Below, piece by piece: positions 7,060 to 10,383 of a stretch of 10,383 nucleotides of DNA (the stretch's first letter is position 1; every line of letters starts with the position of its first letter). Below the pieces are notes generated by a model. The model made no database searches. It worked only from the letters and a program-made list of their open reading frames with translations, and was not told the DNA's origin. This DNA comes from Candidatus Bathyarchaeota archaeon (GTDB taxonomy: Archaea > Thermoproteota > Bathyarchaeia > Bathyarchaeales > UBA233), in assembly GCA_023488835.1 (NCBI GenBank), contig JAMDCS010000087.1, positions 1-10,383 on the forward strand, in the 5' to 3' direction. The translations under genes and the position numbers were made by a program.

Positions 7060-7749
7060 TTACTCTAAGCTTTCAGCGAAGATTCTCTTCATGATCCCTA
7101 AGCCATGTCGAAGCTTGAGTTTTTTCTCACCCATTCTGTCGCGGTAATCGATGGGAACCTCAACAGTTCGGTAGCCTTTACGCCTAACAAGCGCATTCAT
7201 TTCGGCTTCTACATCGAACCCTTTGCTTTTAGGTTTCCAACCCTCCAAAATTTCGCTTCGTACTACCCGCAAACCAGAAAGTGGATCGCCGAGGTTAACC
7301 CCGTTCATTACCAACTGGGCAAACGCAAAAAGCTTGTTACCCAAGTAAAATGGGTTTGTTACTGATTTGGAATGGTTAAGTTCCCCTTTGAAGCGGTTTC
7401 CGATAACCATGCCCACTTTTGGGTTTTGCTCTAAAACCTCAATCATTCCAGGGACATATTCAGCTGGGTAAGTGTAATCTGCATCAGTAAAAACGACGTA
7501 AGGCACCTTTGTGCCAAGCTGCTTGAACCCCTGAAACATCGCGTCTCCTTTGCCTTTGCCTTCTTGCAGTAAAACGTCTGCACCCATGTTTTTCGCTATT
7601 TCAATGGTTCTGTCAACGCTGTTACCATCAACAACAACCAAGTAGGCATTCTTCAAAACTTTCTGCATTTCATCTATGGTGGGCCCAATCCCTTCTTCTT
7701 CATTGAGCGTCGCAATAACCACAGAAATATTTGAACCAATTTCCATCAT
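7060..7749 (-). CDS. DPM1-like polyprenyl-phosphate glycosyltransferase (GT2)
   Basis: Probably transfers a sugar from GDP- or UDP-sugar to polyprenyl (dolichyl) phosphate, giving a membrane donor for glycan assembly. 229 aa. The signature of dolichyl-phosphate mannose synthase-like GT2s is complete: VVIATLNEEEGI near the start, VVVDGNSVDRT, DAD at 89-91 in FTDADYTYP, GNRF with Arg119, DPLSGLRVVRS (155-165), GFDVEAEM (177-184), and YRDRMGEKKLK (202-212). There are no C-terminal membrane segments, so it is the short catalytic form and must associate peripherally with the membrane. ATG at 7749 is chosen because GAGGAA lies 8-9 nt ahead; the TTG that would lengthen it to 7764 is part of that ribosome site. 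Mannose versus glucose cannot be decided from sequence. Confidence 0.88.
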   Translation of the reverse strand: MMEIGSNISVVIATLNEEEGIGPTIDEMQKVLKNAYLVVVDGNSVDRTIEIAKNMGADVLLQEGKGKGDAMFQGFKQLGTKVPYVVFTDADYTYPAEYVPGMIEVLEQNPKVGMVIGNRFKGELNHSKSVTNPFYLGNKLFAFAQLVMNGVNLGDPLSGLRVVRSEILEGWKPKSKGFDVEAEMNALVRRKGYRTVEVPIDYRDRMGEKKLKLRHGLGIMKRIFAESLE

Positions 7750-7756
7750 TAAAAAA

Positions 7757-7762
7757 TTCCTC
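7757..7762 (-). promoter_or_regulatory. Shine-Dalgarno site of the DPM1-like gene
   Basis: GAGGAA on the minus strand, with GAGG 9 nt before the ATG at 7749. It overlaps the upstream in-frame TTG and so argues against that codon as the start. Confidence 0.6.
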
Positions 7763-7780
7763 AAAAACTAGAAAAGAACG

Positions 7781-7788
7781 TTATATGT
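7781..7788 (-). promoter_or_regulatory. Weak TATA-like element before the DPM1-like gene
   Basis: ACATATAA on the minus strand would place initiation near 7759, too close to the GAGGAA site to leave it intact. A second candidate, TTTATAGA at about 7851-7858, would give a leader near 80 nt but overlaps the hairpin. The gap between the aminotransferase and this gene is long enough for a promoter, yet neither box is decisive. Confidence 0.25.
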
Positions 7789-7841
7789 TATGCGGCAAAA
7801 CAAACTCTTAAAGCCGTAAGGAAGAAACAACCCGAACAATT

Positions 7842-7872
7842 AAAAAATGTTCTATAAACTTTTCCGAAAGTT
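7842..7872 (-). terminator. Hairpin plus T-run after the DegT aminotransferase
   Basis: A perfect 6-bp inverted repeat, AACTTT at 7857-7862 and AAAGTT at 7867-7872, encloses a four-base loop. On the minus strand it is followed after about ten bases by six T (plus-strand A at 7842-7847). It lies 16 nt past the TAG stop. It looks like a terminator or an RNA processing/stabilising element between the aminotransferase and the DPM1-like gene. Confidence 0.45.
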
Positions 7873-7887
7873 CTATACCTAAAACCA

Positions 7888-9021
7888 CTAACTTGACTTG
7901 CGAGCAAGAACCTTGACTCTGTCAAGAACATACTCAACGTCTTCATCGGTTAAGCCAACATGCATCGGCAACGTAATCGTTCTTGAAAGCACCCGCTCAG
8001 CCGTTGACAAGCCTCCATAAGAGAAAGCGCCGAGTTTTTTGTAAACCGCTTGCAAGTGGCAGGGTGGATAAAAAATATTGCCCGTTTCAACGCCGAAATC
8101 CTGGAACAGCATCCTGGTGAATTCGGCTTTATCTATTTTAGCGTCTAAGATTAACGGATACTTGTAATAACTGCTTCGGTAGCCTGCTGGACACTTGATG
8201 GTTTGGAAGGCATCGACTTTTTCGAGCGCTTCGTTATAGCTTTTGGCAATCTCGTTGCGTCGGTTGATGAATTCTTCTAGTCGCTTCAACTGGTAAATAC
8301 CCAAGATTGCGGAAATTTCTGGCAAAACCATGTGGCGCCCTAAATCAACAAAATTTGTTTTTCCTGTGCCTGAACCGTAAAAACTATATCTCTTCGCAAA
8401 CTCGCTTAGCGCAGCATTGTCTGAGACCAGCATGCCGCCTTCACCGGTCGTTAACACTTTTGTTGGGGTAAAAGCAAAAACCGCCGCATCACCGAAACTT
8501 CCAGCTTTCTGATTGTTAATGGTGGCACCTATCGCATGGGTTGCATCTTCAACCAGAAACAATCCATGTTCCTTGCAAATCGCCATTATCTCTTTGAGGT
8601 CAGGGTTCGGAAAACCAGCAATATGAGTTACAATAACCCCGCGAGAATTAGGCGAAATGTTCTGTCGCAAACTCTCAGGGTCCATGGAAAGAGTATCTTC
8701 GCATATATCAGCGAAAACGACTTTTCCGCCAACGGCCACAACGCTGTTGGGGACTGAAACGAAGCTGTTAGTGCATACCACAACTTCTCCGTTGTCCACG
8801 CCGTAGTAACGAAGTACGGTTTCGTAAGCGCTTGAGTCAGAGTCAAAAGCAACCGCGTTTCCAACGCCAACATAACGGGCAACCATTTTTTCAAATATGC
8901 TTACGTTTTTGCCGTTCCTGAACTGGCCGTTTTCCAAAACTTCGCGGACATCAAGCAGTATTTGGTTTATGTCTTCTTTTGGAAAGACTGGCTTGGATGA
9001 GCGAATAAGTTGTTTACTCAT
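7888..9021 (-). CDS. DegT/DnrJ/EryC1/StrS-family PLP sugar aminotransferase
   Basis: Probable PLP-dependent transaminase of a keto nucleotide sugar, 377 aa, full length for the family. Asp159 in VEDATHAIGA should bind the PLP ring nitrogen, and Lys188 in FTPTKVLTTGEGGM should form the Schiff base. The substrate-side segment YRSSYYKYPL (281-290) and GVETGNIFYPPCHLQAVY (310-327) are shared with the truncated second copy at 9687-10383. The partner keto sugar is not evident; the Gfo/Idh enzyme nearby could supply it. ATG at 9021 has GAGAAG 8 nt upstream. It follows the methyltransferase by 12 nt, so the two are likely co-transcribed, and a hairpin with a T-run follows its stop. Which carbon is aminated cannot be told. 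Confidence 0.9.
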   Translation of the reverse strand: MSKQLIRSSKPVFPKEDINQILLDVREVLENGQFRNGKNVSIFEKMVARYVGVGNAVAFDSDSSAYETVLRYYGVDNGEVVVCTNSFVSVPNSVVAVGGKVVFADICEDTLSMDPESLRQNISPNSRGVIVTHIAGFPNPDLKEIMAICKEHGLFLVEDATHAIGATINNQKAGSFGDAAVFAFTPTKVLTTGEGGMLVSDNAALSEFAKRYSFYGSGTGKTNFVDLGRHMVLPEISAILGIYQLKRLEEFINRRNEIAKSYNEALEKVDAFQTIKCPAGYRSSYYKYPLILDAKIDKAEFTRMLFQDFGVETGNIFYPPCHLQAVYKKLGAFSYGGLSTAERVLSRTITLPMHVGLTDEDVEYVLDRVKVLARKSS

Positions 9022-9033
9022 GGATGTTTCTTC

Positions 9034-9666
9034 TCAAAAATCATATTTAACGGTGAAAAGGTGAAATTTTTCGTCTAAGATTGCATGCAAGATTTGCCAG
9101 GTTGAATGCTTGTATAACTTGTGAAAGACGAATCCGAAGCGAAACGGTGGAATCGCACCTTTATTGAGGGGTTTGAGGTATAGTTTGTTTTTCCGTTTTT
9201 GAATCGTCCAGTAATGCACATCTTCGCCATACAAGAGTTCGTTAAACCAAGTTGGGCACTGCAGGTAACCATGCTTGGACACACGTTTTATCTCTTTAAA
9301 CAAAAGCCAAGGATCAGCCAAGTGCTCAATCAAATAGTAACTAGTTACAAAATCAAACGCTTTATCCTTGAAAGGCAAAGAACAGCAGCTACATAAAACA
9401 AACGGTTTACCCTCAGTCACCAGTTTCCGCATACTTCTATCTGGAACAGGCTCAACATGAAGGTCGCATAACACGTTGGCTTCCGGGAACGGTTTTGCAC
9501 CGCAAGCGATGTCAAGGCAGTAAGGTGACCCATCAGTCTTCAAACTTGCAATTTCATGGAGCTTTTGTTTCCCAAACTTGAACCTGTCAAGCTCCGATTT
9601 TCGGATGGGAACCCTCTGAAGCGTTCCGTTTTTTTGAGCATCTGCTTTTTTTTCTCTTTGATACAT
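9034..9666 (-). CDS. Class I SAM-dependent methyltransferase (Methyltransf_11-like)
   Basis: Small methyltransferase, 210 aa, likely acting on a sugar or glycan intermediate given its neighbours. SAM-binding motif I is LDIACGAKPFPEANVLCD (51-68), with the Gly-containing loop and Asp68 closing beta-2. LPFKDKAFDFV (97-107) and YLIEHL (111-116) correspond to the next family motifs. An unusual CSCC cluster sits at 92-95 and the C-terminus is basic and aromatic. It lies 20 nt after the truncated aminotransferase and 12 nt before the complete one. The ATG at 9666 has no recognisable ribosome site. Two A-runs of 8 and 7 bases (plus-strand T at 9646-9653 and 9629-9635) occur in the first dozen or so codons. 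Acceptor and methylated atom (O, N or C) are unknown. Confidence 0.78.
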   Translation of the reverse strand: MYQREKKADAQKNGTLQRVPIRKSELDRFKFGKQKLHEIASLKTDGSPYCLDIACGAKPFPEANVLCDLHVEPVPDRSMRKLVTEGKPFVLCSCCSLPFKDKAFDFVTSYYLIEHLADPWLLFKEIKRVSKHGYLQCPTWFNELLYGEDVHYWTIQKRKNKLYLKPLNKGAIPPFRFGFVFHKLYKHSTWQILHAILDEKFHLFTVKYDF

Positions 9667-9686
9667 TGAAATGCACTTGTTTACAA

Positions 9687-10383
9687 TTATTTAGCTGATA
9701 GCTCGTTTATTGATGAAACAAGGGCATCTTGAATGTACTCTACGTTTTCTTTAGTTACACTATAGTGCATTGGTAAACATAACACCTGTTTGAGCACCCG
9801 CTCAGACGTGGGTAAATCGCCCTCTCGGGTTCCAAAGTTTTCCATATAGAACGGCTGAAGATGGCAAGGTGGATAGTAAACATGGCCAGTTTCGATTCCG
9901 TATTTTTCTTTAAGCAAAGATCCGAGCTTTAAGCGGTCAATACCGTCCAGAAGCTTGAGTGGATACTTGTAGTAACTGTGCCTAAAGTTTGCAGGAGTTT
10001 TAAAAAGCGTAATGCCGTCGATGTTTCCTAAGGCTTTTTCATACCACTTGGCAACTTGATTTCGTTTAGCTAGAAATTCCTCCAAATGGTCAAGCTGGTG
10101 CTTTCCAACAATCGCAGCCATCTCGTTTAAACGCCAATTATGACCCAACATCACCGCCTGGCGATCAACGTTTTGTCCACAAGTTCGCAAACACTTGGAT
10201 TCTTCAGCAATCAACTCGTTGTTTGTTATTATCATTCCTCCTTCGCAGGAAGTCATAACTTTGGTTGGATAGAAAGAGAAGCAACCTGCGTCTCCGAACG
10301 TTCCAGCCTTTTGACCATTCACCATTGCACCATGTGCATGAGCGCAATCTTCCAAGAGGAAAACGTAGAGTACATTCAAGATG
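9687..10383 (-). CDS. DegT/DnrJ/EryC1/StrS-family aminotransferase, 5' end missing
   Basis: C-terminal 60 percent or so of a PLP sugar aminotransferase; the frame is open to the window edge. LLEDCAHAHGA contains the PLP-binding Asp and FYPTKVMTSCEGGM the Schiff-base Lys. FRHSYYKYPL and GIETGHVYYPPCHLQPFY match the complete copy at 7888-9021, so the two are close paralogues flanking a methyltransferase. By comparison about 148 residues are missing in front. The TTG at 10379 is not a credible start. Just ahead of FLLEDC, the residues ILNVLYV are encoded by a 25-base exact reverse copy of the gene's own 3' end (9725-9749), so the family homology breaks at about 10359. The truncation is therefore likely a junction artefact or rearrangement rather than simply the window cutting a normal gene. 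Confidence 0.85.
   Translation of the reverse strand, partial: ILNVLYVFLLEDCAHAHGAMVNGQKAGTFGDAGCFSFYPTKVMTSCEGGMIITNNELIAEESKCLRTCGQNVDRQAVMLGHNWRLNEMAAIVGKHQLDHLEEFLAKRNQVAKWYEKALGNIDGITLFKTPANFRHSYYKYPLKLLDGIDRLKLGSLLKEKYGIETGHVYYPPCHLQPFYMENFGTREGDLPTSERVLKQVLCLPMHYSVTKENVEYIQDALVSSINELSAK
9725..9749. repeat. 25-bp perfect inverted repeat, left copy (in the 3' end of the DegT gene)
   Basis: Plus strand begins CATCTTGAATG and ends CTACGTTTTC. It equals the reverse complement of 10359-10383 at all 25 positions. This copy is the natural one: on the minus strand it encodes ENVEYIQDA, the C-terminal segment matching DEDVEYVLDR in the paralogue at 7888-9021. Confidence 0.95.
10359..10383. repeat. 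25-bp perfect inverted repeat, right copy (window edge)
   Basis: Reverse complement of 9725-9749, running to the last base of the window, so its full length may be greater. The match stops at 10358, exactly where recognisable aminotransferase coding sequence (FLLEDCAHA) resumes. Here the repeat is read antisense to its normal coding sense, which indicates a fold-back junction. Confidence 0.95.

Noticed and set aside
7750..7764. TTG start extending the DPM1-like protein by five residues
   Set aside because: That TTG overlaps the GAGGAA ribosome site of the ATG at 7749.
10377..10379. TTG as the start of the right-hand aminotransferase
   Set aside because: It lies within the inverted repeat and would give a protein lacking about 148 N-terminal residues of the fold.
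5944..10383. A complete WlbA/WlbC-type diacetamido uronic acid pathway
   Set aside because: An oxidoreductase and aminotransferases are present, but no UDP-sugar 6-dehydrogenase or N-acetyltransferase is seen, so the pathway cannot be assigned.

Overview
The window looks archaeal. TATA-box-like elements stand in front of several minus-strand genes, T-rich tracts follow gene ends, starts are often TTG or GTG, and Shine-Dalgarno-like motifs lie 8-9 nt before the best starts. The secreted glycoside hydrolase with a long Thr-Pro linker and the large set of family-2 glycosyltransferases would fit an uncultured lineage such as Bathyarchaeia. That taxonomic placement is inference; no ribosomal or other marker gene is present.

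Layout. On the plus strand, 7-1752 encodes a secreted GH5-type glycoside hydrolase with a Thr/Pro linker and an unusual aromatic, basic C-terminal tail. Everything else (1801-10383) is on the minus strand and converges on it. In transcription order, right to left: a 5'-truncated DegT-type sugar aminotransferase (9687-10383), a small class I methyltransferase (9034-9666), a complete DegT-type aminotransferase (7888-9021), a DPM1-like polyprenyl-phosphate sugar synthase (7060-7749), a Gfo/Idh/MocA oxidoreductase (5944-6981), a DUF362 protein (5007-5942), a membrane-anchored GT2 (3813-4982), and two paralogous GT2 enzymes (2882-3796 and 1801-2706).

How the genes fit together. This reads as part of a surface-glycan locus (glycoprotein glycan, secondary polysaccharide or glycolipid). 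The aminotransferases and the oxidoreductase would modify nucleotide-linked sugars, the methyltransferase would decorate them, the DPM1-like enzyme would supply a lipid-linked sugar, and the three GT2s would build the chain. The acceptor and the sugars cannot be read from the window, and no nucleotidyltransferase, dehydratase, flippase or oligosaccharyltransferase is present. Likely transcription breaks lie at 7765-7887 (hairpin plus T-run), 6982-7059 (T-runs plus a TATA box placed for leaderless initiation) and 2707-2881 (T-run plus two TATA/G6 motifs).

Most notable points. (1) The last 25 bases of the window are an exact reverse complement of 9725-9749, inside the 3' end of the same aminotransferase gene, and homology to the family stops exactly there. 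The right edge is therefore probably a fold-back or assembly junction, or less likely a real inversion. (2) A DUF362 gene is tightly coupled to a sugar oxidoreductase inside a glycan operon. (3) The GH5 enzyme has a 26-residue tail with 12 aromatic residues. (4) Two TATA elements with adjoining G6 tracts are duplicated in one intergenic region. I see no CRISPR array, tRNA, rRNA, insertion sequence or recognisable defence system.
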